Shown in pieces: positions 48,314 through 62,135 of a DNA stretch of 64,000 nucleotides (the stretch's first letter is position 1; each line of letters opens with the position of its first letter). The notes under the pieces are model-generated. The model was given only the letters and a program-made list of their open reading frames with translations, had not been told where the DNA came from and ran no database searches. Source of the DNA: Diphasiastrum complanatum (lineage: Eukaryota > Streptophyta > Lycopodiopsida > Lycopodiales > Lycopodiaceae); assembly GCA_029204225.1 (NCBI GenBank), contig CM055095.1, forward strand, positions 26,976,161-27,040,160. The letters run 5' to 3'. Made by a program: the position numbers and the translations under genes.

Positions 48314-49894
48314 TCATGTAACACTATTTCTTACATCAATTTTACATAGAATGGTGAACAAGATACATGTAAAAGAACATATAATCATAATGAAAGGATT
48401 CCTCCATGTATCCACCTTTGAATTCTCTATAAAATAGCAGCAAACAAGTTGTAAGTGAAAGTAACCAACAAGTGTTTGCATGCCTCCTCCACATTCCACT
48501 ATGCCCATAGTGAATGCACCATGTATCTCCATGAATGAACCTTCATCACCACCTTGCCTTTGTAGATCTCCAATCCATGAAAGCCCTTGAGTGAATGAAT
48601 GCCAAAATGATGTGTTCTTTGCTCCATTTGAATGAGCAAAACTTGAACTTGAAATACTTGAAGTATCTCCACGAGATTTGCATACAACCCTTGATCCTAC
48701 ATTGTCAACAATTTGCCAATTTGCCAACACTAGGATGCTAGATCTTGAACTTTGCTCAAAAGTAAACATATTGACCACTTCAATATCTTTCAAGATTTGA
48801 ATGAATGCATGTAATTGATCATAAAAACCAACAATGATAACTATTCCATCTCCGAGATCCAAAGGATGCAAAACTATGGAACTAGTTTCATTGAATTTTG
48901 ACAATTCCAACACATTGACATGGCAATGTTCATACATGAGATTAAACAAGTAAGGTAGAGTAAAAAGACACTTCCTTGCTGCTCCAAGAACCTTACTTGA
49001 ACCTTCAAGGACCTGTAAAAACAGATCCAAAATGCTTTGCCCATGTGGCTCCCCTTTGATGCTTTTGACTAGCTTCCAATTGCTACTTGCCTCTTGGTGT
49101 TGATGAAGCAATTCAAGATCAACATCTTGATCTTCCAATAAAACATCAAGGACTTTGCATTTATAAATATCTTCAGATCTGAACCTCTGAAGATACTCCC
49201 TCTCAAACACATGATTAACATCCCACAAGATCTCATCATTGCTTGATTTCAACCTTTCACTATAGTTAGTGAAAACAATGTCACCATCATAAACCAAAAG
49301 ATAGATTTCTACAATTCTATCCAATATGAAGTAGAGTAGATGAAGTTGAGTATCAAACCTAATCAAACCATCCTATTTGAGTTCAAACCAAACCTCAATG
49401 AGCTCACCAATGAGATCTTCCTTGCCTTGAAGAAATTGCCACTTGAGTTGCTCCATGTAGTCTTCTTCATCCAACCTTTTGCCATCTTGATCATGCATGA
49501 ACACTCCACCACAATCATAGCATCCTTTGAGTTGACGAATAGATGTAAGATCCATGCCTTAATTCTTCCCAAGAGTCACTCTTCCTTTGCCCTTTCCTTC
49601 ACAAGACTCCCTCTTAATGATTGCACCACAAAAGCTAGCAAGCTCCCTCTCGATAGTTGCATCATAAGATGAAGAACCTTGAACATTAGAAGCCATGAAA
49701 AGAATACATAGTGCCTTCAACATAAGAATGATTGAAGTACTTTTTCTTGCCAAACTTGGACTTCTAATCAATGATATAGGTAATGATAATGAACCCTCAC
49801 TATCATTCACAAAAGCATCATTCAAAGTACATCCTACTTTGAACACTTCACATTCATCTCTCCCTTTTGAATTGAGATCTTCCTTAAGTCTCAT
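48314..49894 (-). pseudogene. Unrecognised retroelement ORF, unsplit inverted copy
   Basis: One minus-strand frame runs from 49894 to 48314, about 525 codons, with only two stops: TAA at 49559-49561 and TAG at 49373-49375. The part from 49443 to about 48328 corresponds to the plus copy (34697-35131 plus 46432-about 47120). Order of features: acidic/basic segment, CYDCGG (two Cys, near 49525), IGELIEVWFELK, VYDGDIVFTNYS, DLGDGIVIIVGFYDQ, Ser-rich region, GGDEGSFMEIHGAF, and a hydrophobic C-terminal segment. Homology to the plus copy stops near 48328, before the last 60 residues, and no LTR follows. Unknown family. Confidence 0.65.
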
Positions 49895-50430
49895 GATAGA
49901 ACCTTTTGATCTACTTTCTTTATGAATACATGTGACACCACTTGTTGCCGAAATGACTCATCACATAGAGATGCAAAAGAAACTTTTTCTTCAAACATGC
50001 TCAAAGCACCATCTTTTTTGAAATGAGTAAATGAGTCATTAGCAACAACCATTTCCAAAGAAGAGTTTTCATCACCTCCATTGATGAAGTTAGATCTCTT
50101 CTTACCGTTTTCCATTTTTGCACTTGCCATGTAGTTCCATTGAAGAGCCACCAAGACTTGGAAATCTATGAGTAGAAGAGTTCAGACATGATACTAATTT
50201 AGCACCACATGACTCCATTTGACTAGTAGGTAGCACTAGTCCATCTTCAAGATCCAATGGATCCAAAACATTGATCATAGATTCACCAAAAGTTGTTAAG
50301 TTAGCACAACAATAACTATCTCCAAGAAGCTCATTAGATCTCAACCTAGATCTAGCATAAGGAAGCTCTTTAGACTTTGCTTAAGATCTACCAATCTTAT
50401 TGATGCTAGGAATTGACTTTGGAAAGTTGA
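49891..50430 (-). pseudogene. Upstream coding part of the unrecognised ORF
   Basis: Two further minus-strand frames (50344-50102 and 50154-49891) lie upstream of the long frame and overlap it and each other by a few bases in other phases, as expected after frameshifts. The first contains DPLDLEDGLVL and GGSSMELHG, which echo DLGDGIVI and GGDEGSFMEIHG of the downstream frame. Coding-like sequence continues to about 50430 through one stop. This suggests an ancestral protein of 650 or more residues with a repeated module. Confidence 0.5.
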
Positions 50431-50756
50431 GAGAACACGGTGTTGTCAAAAGCCGAACATGTAGACGAGACCAATCAAAATACAAGGATAGTGTTTTTTT
50501 CATCACACTCCTCTTTTATCATGCCCACATGAACAAGCCAGTACCTAGCTGTGCAGCCATGAACTGATGCCGAAAATTGGCTTTTGCCCACGAGGCAAAT
50601 TTGTGTGTAAGTTCCTGGATGTGGCTGCACAACCAAGAACTACTTTTTGTATAGCCAGGAACTGCTTTTATGTACAGCCATGGCTGAGACACCTTGTTCC
50701 TGGCTGCACAACCAGGAACTGGCTCAAAATAACCTCTCTCCCGTTTGGGGAATACA

Positions 50757-50760
<4 letters not shown>
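50431..50760. repeat. Non-coding DNA with imperfect short repeats
   Basis: A motif like cctggctgcacaaccaggaactg recurs with changes at about 50548, 50614, 50651 and 50698. On the minus strand near 50510, agaggagtgtgatg could be a purine tract plus LTR start, but no LTR could be followed. No gene is supported. Confidence 0.45.

Positions 50761-50839
<79 letters not shown>
50761..50839 (+). repeat. (CT)n microsatellite, 79 bp
   Basis: Uninterrupted CT dinucleotide run about 1.35 kb upstream of the alcohol dehydrogenase start. Confidence 0.95.
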
Positions 50840-50842
<3 letters not shown>

Positions 50843-52045
50843 AATTGTGACAAAGAGGGAATAACTAACATCTTAAGATTTCAAAATAAACTCAACAATT
50901 TTTATAGGGTTGTTAAAAAAGGACATTCTTGTTATGAAAAGTAAATTTTTAGAGCATCAGATCAAAGTAAAGACCTACTTGTAGTATGTACCTTCGCTGA
51001 TGGCCCCTAGGGTATTCCGAAAGACCTGCATAGCTCAAAAACGAAGTCGACAACTTTTCTCAAAAACTGGCATCTGTCAAAATATGCAAGATACTAAAGG
51101 GAAACTTTAGCGAGGTTTCTAGATAGTGGGAGGGTTGAGTGATGAGTGCTTAGTGCTGAGTCCAAACTCTAGAATGCTTAGAGGCTAGAGCTCATTCCCA
51201 TGGACAAGAGAAGGCTACTTTTTCCCTCCATCCGTTCAGGACTTATGTCCTCACGGAACCTTCAATAAGTTCCGTTGGTGAGTAGTGGCTTGAGAGAGCC
51301 CTTGCACTCACCCTTGGAATCCACTACTAATTGATTATTGGAGTACCTAACTAAGTCACAATTGGAATCTTAGTTCCACGGGGACAAGCTCTATGGTACA
51401 CTACGATCCAAGAAAGTCTATTTTGAAAAAGAGAAGTCCTTTGTCCAAGGGCCAAGATGCACTTTAGCTTTTCAGGTCCGTCCATCCTTCCTTTTCAATG
51501 GGTGGCCAACTGCCATAGACTTCCAGCAGGCAACGACTACCGGTTCACATGACTCTCCTGGGGATGCGCATCCGCATCCGCATCCGCTGCAGAAGGCAAG
51601 CAAAAAGAGAAGCCAAGAGGTGAGAGAGCTCTCTCGAGTCTCGTTTTATCAACATTTCAGTACAGATTCCAGGAACACGTTCTACTGACACCTCTTAATG
51701 CTGGCTATGGGGTAAGTACCTGAGCTGAGGCTCTAGTAATCAGTAGGCATGATGATCTAAGCTTCAATGTTCCTATATAAACTCAAATTTGCTTCACATT
51801 TGTGCTGGATGAGCTCGAATATTACACTGTAAATTAAAATTTGCTTCACTATTGTGGTGGATGTGAGCTCACATATTACACTGGTTAGCAATTTGACACT
51901 TCTTAAGTGTAGGCCATAACCCAGAGATTTTCTGTGGAAGTTGATAACCAGCAATAAATGCAAATCAGGGTTTATTTCCTTTTTTGCTTATATTGACGCA
52001 TCCCGATTCCCAGGCTCGAGCATTCCTTGGAAAATCGTTGCAGGG
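50840..52045. other. Intergenic region upstream of alcohol dehydrogenase
   Basis: No gene is supported. A gcatccgcatccgcatccgc triplet of a 6-bp repeat is at 51568-51588. Two related segments with tcaaatttgcttcacat/aaatttgcttcactatt and gtgagctc occur at 51783-51825 and 51836-51880. From 51000 to 51650 the GC content is higher than in the neighbouring repeats. Confidence 0.5.
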
Positions 52046-52055
52046 CTATATAATT
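52046..52055 (+). promoter_or_regulatory. Probable TATA box of alcohol dehydrogenase
   Basis: gctatataat lies 132-141 bases before the ATG at 52187, so transcription would start near 52080. Position and sequence only; no transcript evidence. Confidence 0.4.
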
Positions 52056-52186
52056 TATGATTGAAAAGTTGTTACCTTGCAGATGTTTGAAGGAGATCAC
52101 AGGCTTCACAGCTGCATCTGATAGTTCAACAGTTTTCTTGTTGCAGTAGTTTTACGTTTGCCAGTGAGTTTCCTTTTGTGAACAGA

Positions 52187-55004
<2,818 letters not shown>

Positions 55005-57736
55005 ACAACGAATGTGCCAAACTATCCATTCACTTACTCGGCTTTTCATAGAGGCTTATAACAACATGCATATGCCCACAAACCTTGAGCTTGAACTTGA
55101 AATCTTGCAACAATAGCTATAGGGTATTTGTCACCTGTACTTGTTATAAAAATTTATTGGTTCAGGTCCACTCGACTTAAGGCTGTGGGCCCACTCTTTA
55201 CCCTGTGGGATTCTGTAGTACTGCACATCTTTCTCATATTAAGAGTCCTTTGACTAGTTGCAACAGAAAAGATAACGATGCTTTTACTGAAAAAATAAAC
55301 AATGATAGCTACAGCCTACAACCATTTCATGACTACACATTTAGTCTAAAAATTTTGGACTATGCCCAAGTTTCTTATTGATTGTTTAATAATATGGGTG
55401 TGTGCAAATTCTTTCTTTCTTTCTTTTGTGTGCTTGCCAACTACAATTCATCATTAAAAACTCATTGCACCATATTTTAGTGCATTAATCAATGATTTAA
55501 GTCAACAACACTCTTCCCAACTTGTTCTACAGTTTATAATGCACTCCTACTAGAATTTTACCCAAGTCAAAAAATAGTATGCTCTTTGGCACATTGTTGG
55601 GTCAATGCCATCTACTAGTTGTATGAAAACTTTCATGGTGCTTTACCATACTAGCAATATATTAAATTCTATCTTTTAGCGTTGAATCATCATTGAGTGA
55701 AGACATATTTTGAGAATGCATTTATTTTCTTAAAAACGTCTTACTATTTAAAATTTTTGAGTAGCATCTTTATATGATTTTAGTATTTGAAACTTTTCTA
55801 TGTTATGTTTGGTCTTTCGCATTGTTTTCTATATAAAAAGTTGTTGAATCTTATATAGATGAAAGAAGAACATGCATGACAATGCAAGGTGTACTCAAAC
55901 TTTGATGGTTATTGCTCATGATTTTACACAAATAGATGATAGTAAGATTAGGAAAATTGTCAGTAGCCTTGATGATGTGGTGTAGATAAAGTCATATGAC
56001 ATCAATTTTCTTGATGATTGAGCACCAAGCCCATCATCCTTATGGATGCAATGAATGAATGAATGGCGCGACATGCTTTTACTATTCCCTTGTGAAAAAC
56101 TTCATGTATGGGTGGACGATGAAATTTGCTAGCTTTTGGAGTACAATGAATGACTAGTGAAAATGATAAAATTTAACCTTAGTGTCTTTGTCCCACAAAT
56201 ATTGATGTCTTTCACACATTTCAAACTATTACACTTCTTGCATGCTTGCCTCTTGGTGGTATGTAGAATCACATATTCTTGCAAGCGTTCCAAACCCTCA
56301 AGTAGTAAAATATTTCACTAATTGAAGTGGATAATCATTTGTAGTTACAAGGATGATTAATGGGTTCCAAAAGAGGTGATGGCCAATGTAATTGGTCATT
56401 GAAATAAAGAGATGATTGATTGGTATCACAATTCAATTATGATTTAGAAAAGTTACAACATGAGTTTACGCAACTTCTATCTTGAACACCCTATGATATC
56501 GCAATTGAAAGACTACAAGAATATATGAGGTCACGGATGTTGAGTTGACAAAATATTTCACCAAACCGTTCTTTGGAGTTGAAGAACCATGGTCATTGTA
56601 GAAAATTGTTCTTGTTGATATTTTGAAAAATATAATTCTCATGGAGAATGTGACATTGAGAAGAAGATTAATAATAGCATGTGAATAAAGAAGAGCACCT
56701 AACCTTGTGAACCTTATAGTCATCTTTATGATAATCTTGATATTGGGAATTTGTGGAGTTGATGCCACCTATAATGAAGTGGCACACATTGCAAAATATT
56801 CACTATTAGATCTATGAGCAAACCAATATAAAATCGTCAAGGTCACTAATTTGCACATGACTTAATGGATCACAAAGCAAATGTGAGACAAATTTCAATA
56901 TATAAATCCTACTTGGTGGAGTTTTTTAAGGGACTTAAGCTCAATGCTATTTGACATATAGTAAATCTAGGCTCTTTATAGACTCTTATGTCATTTAGGA
57001 GAATCATTAAGTGTTTCCAAAGAGAATTTCTATGGGGTGTGATCATTGGATGCACATAATAAAAAAATTTATGACGAGCTGAAATCAAGTGATTTTACTA
57101 TTCAAATATATAGCTACACAATTGAATGCATGTTTTATTAGTTTTAGTCATGTTCTAAAATCATTGTATGTTTCTATAGAATGCACTCAAGCATACCAAC
57201 AAATTACTTGACATACACGCTCAAGTTCAAGTTTGACAAAAAGTATCATGCAAACACAATGCTCACATAAAGAGTCTACCACACACTTTGCCATCTGGCT
57301 TGTTTCTAATCCGACTTGCACACAAGTGGACCACATGAGCGACATGGTAATGAAATCTCACTACCACTATGAGACTGTCATGTGTGAAAAATTTTCAACA
57401 AGAAGCATAAGCACCAAGCTTGATTCTAGTTGAAGGCTACAAAATGCAATGAGCGACAATATCACACTATAGCTTCATTACATCACCAAGACTTTACGAT
57501 TCTATTCAACATTTCACAAGAGCTCTATCAAAAAGATGCCAACAACCCTTATTCATGTGCCCATACACATTACATAAGAAAGATTACAATATAACTTTCT
57601 CATGAAGCAATAGCCTCCTCCTCTCCTACTGTCCCTCCACAAAGCAACAAATGAAAAGAGCAATGAAAGGAATACTCTCTCTATTCAAATAATGAAAATG
57701 AATGGGCTAAGCCCTATTACATGGAGTATGGAGGGT
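55005..57736. other. Intergenic region, no supported gene
   Basis: AT-rich DNA downstream of the dehydrogenase. A poly-A signal-like aataaa is near 55295. Near 56530-56590 the plus strand reads ELTKYFTKPFFG, reminiscent of the end of copia RNase H, but nothing around it supports an element. 57540-57736 is purine-rich toward its end (atggagggtgag) before the LTR start at 57737. Confidence 0.5.
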
Positions 57737-57925
57737 GAGTTGTGAAAAATTGTCAACTAGTTTGTTGGTTATTTGGCATTTTTGGAGGCCAACATGAAAT
57801 TTCAACTTAGAGATAGGATCAAATTTGTCAATAAAGGCCTAAATAGTGTTTGTACTACTTTTGCCAAGTAGATAAATGGATGAGGTTGAGTTTGGACCCA
57901 TTCTAATTGGCTAATTTTCATACAT
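57737..57925 (+). repeat. Copia LTR fragment
   Basis: Starts TGTGAAAAATTGTCAACTAG after a purine-rich run. It matches the complement of 590-790 and 21080-21256, including the gagataggatcaaatttgtcaataaaggcc segment. Cut near 57925 by the truncated copia element D. Confidence 0.65.
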
Positions 57926-59345
57926 AAGACGCATGATTCACAAAAGAAAGATTTCCTATCTAATGAAGAAGAGAAATACAATCCATCAACTAAGTTATTA
58001 CAACACATATAGGAAAGTGATCTTGTATTCACGTGTCCAAATCGACTATGCCACAGAATAGCACTATCGTTTACATTTTCATGAGAGATGCTAGCTAATG
58101 CAACTGAATTAGAGAGTACGTAAAGATTTTCGTTTCTAGTGCATGTAGTCAGAGTAGTATCTTCCTCGAATATTGTACATTGTTCAGATGAGAAAGTAAC
58201 AATGTAGCCCTCATCAATTATCTTAGAGACTGATAATAGGTTCTTTGATAGCTGAAGAATGTGCAGGACGTTGGGAACACAAATAGATAGATCATTGTTG
58301 AATGTGATCTTGATTGTCCCTTTGACTTTAACATGTATGGTGCTTGAATATCCGAGGTAGATGAATTAATCTTTGTTGTAAGCTGCATACTCGGTAAACC
58401 ATTCCTTGCGAGAGGTCATGTGTTGGGGAGTGCCACTATCCAGGTACCAGCTATCACAGTCTTCGTTGCTGTTGCTGTAAGCCATTAACAAATGTGTATC
58501 TTTTCCTTGAATTTGAGGAGTCTGGCTGCTGCTGTTGTTGCTTCTTCGCCTCGTTGTAGATCCGGATACGACACTCCTTGATGTCGTGATTGGCTCTCTT
58601 GCAATATCTGCAGAAAAGCTTCTTTTGTGATCCACTATTCTCACCTTGAGTATGAGGCCTCTGCTGTTGTTGTTGCACTTGATTCTTGCCCTTGGAGTAG
58701 TCTTTCTTTTTGGTGTATAGAGCCATGGATTTGTCTTTGATAGACAAGTTGCTAGTCTTTCTCCGCATTTCTTCTTGAAGTAGGTGACCAATCACCTTTT
58801 GAAGAGTGAGGTCGGGTTGTGTGGAAATTATCACCACAAAGTGGTCATATGACTTTGGAAGAGAAGAAAGCAAGGTCATGACGGCATCATCATCTTGAAT
58901 AGAACATCCTACAGCTGATAACTGATCCAATTTCTTCTTGAAGTAGGTGACCAATCACCTCTTGAAGAGTGAGGTCGGGTTGTGTAGAGATCATCACCAC
59001 AAAGTGCTCATATGAATTTGGAAGAGAAGAAATCAAGGTCATGATGGCATCATCATCTTGAATAGAACCTACAGCTGATAACTGATCCAATAAAGAATTC
59101 AAGTTGTTGATGTGAGAAGTGATGGCAGTAGAATCAGACATGCTAAGAGTAAAAAACTTCCTTCTCAGATGTAATGTAGTGGTTATATCATGTGTCTCAT
59201 AGAGATTTGATAACAAATCTAATGCATCCTTAGAGGTTTTGCATGTGGTAACATGGGATATTTGGGAATCAGCCAGATTGAGTTTGATGCATGCTAAGGA
59301 CTTCTGATCTTTGATCTTCCATGCCTTTGCTTGATCACCATCTTT
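57926..59345 (-). pseudogene. Copia element D: gag, protease, start of integrase
   Basis: The minus strand carries Gag from about 59340, a zinc knuckle, CRYCKRANHDIKEC (near 58600), the protease site WYLDSGTPQHMT (near 58430) and the pre-integrase Cys region (SFFCESCVLC, near 57950). It is cut off at 57926. A segment of Gag is present twice in tandem (58768-58930 and 58931-59090), which shifts the frame. The gag is about as diverged from I and K as those families usually are from each other. Confidence 0.8.
58768..59090. repeat. Tandem duplication in element D gag (163 and 160 bp)
   Basis: The two copies share the tttcttcttgaagtaggtgaccaatcacc start and the gctgataactgatccaa end. They differ at about ten positions and by a 3-bp indel. 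Each encodes one copy of the LDQLSAVG...QPDLTLQ segment. Confidence 0.9.
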
Positions 59346-59941
59346 TGGCTACTACAAATAGAGTGTTTGATTGCTTCATCTCAAAAATGTTATTTACATG
59401 GCAAATACCTCTCCTTATATGGCAAGGAAGGTCTTCCATAAGTATCCACTAACTTATGGGACTAATTTATTTCTAGCCATTCTAGAACTTCTAACTTAGG
59501 ATTTAGAACTTCAAAGTTTCTAACTTAGGAAAACTTAAGACAAATATTTTAAGGTTCCTAAGTTTAAGTTCTAAGTCTAAGTTTATTATTATTTTAAGCT
59601 TCTACTCATGGACTTACAAAACACATGCCATGGTTGAAGTTTATTGACAGATACTCATACGTGGACTTACAAAACACATGCCGTGGAGTTTTATTTCTTT
59701 GTATTAGCACAGTTGCTAACAACTTAGGTTCTTTTGATGCTCTAAAAATTAGCCAAATCTAGTAAGTATGGTGTGAAATCAAGAATATAAACCTACTTTG
59801 AGTTTGGATCTACAAAAGATCCAATCTACATATGCAAGAAACTCGATTTTGGTGTACAATTCAATCTAGCATGCTCTAGCATTGATATCTTCTCCAAATC
59901 ATTGATAGATGTGAATGTTTCCTTCATAACCTGAAACACAA
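59346..59941 (-). other. Leader of element D
   Basis: Non-coding AT-rich sequence between the gag start and the primer-binding site. It has a short duplication around gacttacaaaacacatgccatgg / gacttacaaaacacatgccgtgg (59610 and 59663). Confidence 0.55.
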
Positions 59942-60066
59942 GCTCTGATACCATGTGAAAGATTTCAGATCAATTAAGATCCAAATCCATAAGATGATCT
60001 TGGATTAGAAAGACAACAAATCACCAATCTTGCCAATGTAGAAAAACCAACATCTACACTATGAAT
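59942..60066 (-). repeat. Element D primer-binding site and LTR end
   Basis: gctctgatacca (59942-59953) is the complement of the tRNA-iMet primer site. The LTR starts at 59954 (tgtgaaagatttcag on the plus strand) and is interrupted at 60067 by the LTR of element K. Confidence 0.75.
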
Positions 60067-61214
60067 TGTTGGATTTGTTTTCTCTACTCTTCTAAATCCC
60101 ATTTAATCTGCCTCCGTTCATGCTGCATTTTTACTCACATTGTTGCGCAGTCTGCATATTTACATGTAAATTCTCACAGGCGAAGGAAAGACGAAAGAAT
60201 CGTGACACTGTGTTTTTACACGTGTTTTGGTGACAGGCAAAAAAGGTGACACCGTCTTACAAAATGCCAAAGGTGCCCCAGAAAACAAAGGCACCCTGTA
60301 AATCAAATCCTAAGGAAATTCATCAGAGTGACGCATTTTTCACATCTTCACCAACGTTCAATTCATCAAAGGCTGACATTGCACCCTTTTCACGCTCTCC
60401 CCATGCAACTGCGCTAACAGACTTGACAACAACTGCAGCCACCCACGATCTCCTACAAACAACACATCCACTCTGGACTTTCTTCATCTGCACACCTATA
60501 ACAATATGTATATATACTGAATACCATTTGTGTATTCAGATTGACTGATTGATCGTTGATTAAGAGATTGAAAATCAAGTGTGTGTAAATTTAGCATTAG
60601 AAGCTTATCAGAGATAGACAAAGTAGATGCCTAGTGCGTTGATTTTTTATTGTCAGTAATAAGGTTTCATTCCTTTACAAATTGAATTAGCTTCGTAGAG
60701 CACGTGGTTTCGCCCGCTATTGTCTTGTGCTCTATTGACATGTATATTTGATATACTTAATCTGATAACAGCTCTCTGTTTTGCATTCAGTTCTGTGTCA
60801 AAATTGCTACGCTTATTCTTCTTTCTATCTGACTTTCTAGTTGCTCAATTTGGTGATCTGTTTTAGCACGACTAATATTTAGTCTTGTCTTTCGTGAATC
60901 ATTCACGACTGATTATCAGTCGAGCTCAGTCTAGCTCTTCGTGAATCATTTACGACAAATAATTCTTTTGGTGCTTTATTAATCAATGTTTGGTTACATA
61001 ATCAGAGCGACCATGATTTCCATCACTAATTTTTTGTTCGTTCTTATAGGCGTAGTCATGCTTAGGGAAAGAGTCATATAGCTCATTTCGCTGTGCACAA
61101 ACACTTTTTGTTCGAGTTTTGTTTCTTATTCAAGTTTCGTTTCTCGTTCGTGTTCGTCTTTCTTTTAGAGCTATTTTTCGTTTCTCACACACAACACACC
61201 CTCTTTCTCCAACA
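60067..61214 (+). repeat. 5' LTR of element K (1148 bp)
   Basis: Begins TGTTGGA and ends TCCAACA, a perfect 7-base inverted end, and is followed at once by TGGTATCAGAGC. It contains a tatatatactga TATA-like segment near 60507 and a cgtgaatcatt.acgac segment repeated near 60892 and 60943. The partner LTR lies beyond the window. Confidence 0.85.
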
Positions 61215-61226
61215 TGGTATCAGAGC
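61215..61226 (+). other. Primer-binding site of element K (tRNA-iMet)
   Basis: TGGTATCAGAGC immediately after the LTR end. Confidence 0.9.
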
Positions 61227-61370
61227 TATTTTCATAGCCTGATAAGCTTCCACAGTACAAGACTCTACTAGCCGATAGAGTAATTGTATTCTTGTTCTGT
61301 AATTCTGTATCAGATTTTCATACTTAAGTCACTGATAGATTTTCCTATCACTTAGAGTAATTCTTTCACA

Positions 61371-62135
61371 TGGATTTCCAAGGGAAAGCCAGTCCTATCA
61401 TGGACAAGCTTGATGGAGCCAATTACCATCTGTGAAAATTTAAGATGAAAACTGTAGTAATGGCTAAAGAATTGTATGGCGTTGTTATAGGTGTAGAAGG
61501 GAAACCCGAAGCAGATGATGTAGCAATCGCCAGATGGAAGCTGAAGGATGGAAAAGCTTTCGCGCTAATCATCCTCAACATCACGGATACTCATATCGGC
61601 CATGTATCCGAGGCCCAGACATCAAAAGAAGTCTAGGACATCTTGAGCACACTATACGAAGTGCGAGACATAGCTTCCAAGCTACATCTCAGGAAGAAAT
61701 TCTACTCCCTCAATATGGCGAATGGTGATTCTCTGCAAAATCACATCAATCAATTCAAGAACCTGCTAAGGCAAATGGCAATTGTCGGATCTGTCATAGA
61801 CAATCAAGACGCAGTAATGCAACTGCTTACAAGCTTGCCAAGCTCATATGACAGCTGGGTGATTATCATTATAACTCATCCAGAATTGACTCTTTCGAGA
61901 GTCATTACTATGTTGTTGCAGGAAGACACGAGGAGGAACGAAGCCTCAAGTTCCTCAGCTGATTCTCACACCTTATACACCAACAAGAGCACAACTAAGT
62001 AGAAGAAGAAGAAAGGCCTGAAGCAATCAAAGCTAGACCAGAAACCAGTATAACATAAAGAATTGTTGAATCCGCAGACAAAGAAGAAGCTATTTTGCAG
62101 ATACTACAAGCGAAACAACCACAAAATTCAAGACT
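61371..62135 (+). pseudogene. Element K gag
   Basis: The ATG at 61371 starts a copia Gag (MDKLDGANYH segment). The frame is broken by Trp-to-stop changes near 61433 and 61634 and by further stops near 62000 and 62052. The helical gag core includes LHLRKKFYSLNM and LLTSLPSSYDSWV. The zinc knuckle reads CRYYKRNNHKIQDC, with the second Cys changed to Tyr. Confidence 0.85.

Noticed and set aside
51000-51650. Higher-GC segment as a possible organelle DNA insertion
   Set aside because: The base composition hinted at it, but I could not match any organelle gene or rRNA, so no claim is made.
56466-56768. 100-codon minus-strand frame and a weak plus-strand FTKP motif downstream of the dehydrogenase
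   Set aside because: No continuous homology to RNase H or any other family on either strand; isolated four-residue matches are not enough.
58454-58954. Two overlapping frames in element D as two separate genes
   Set aside because: They are the same Gag read in two phases because the 163-bp duplication shifts the frame.
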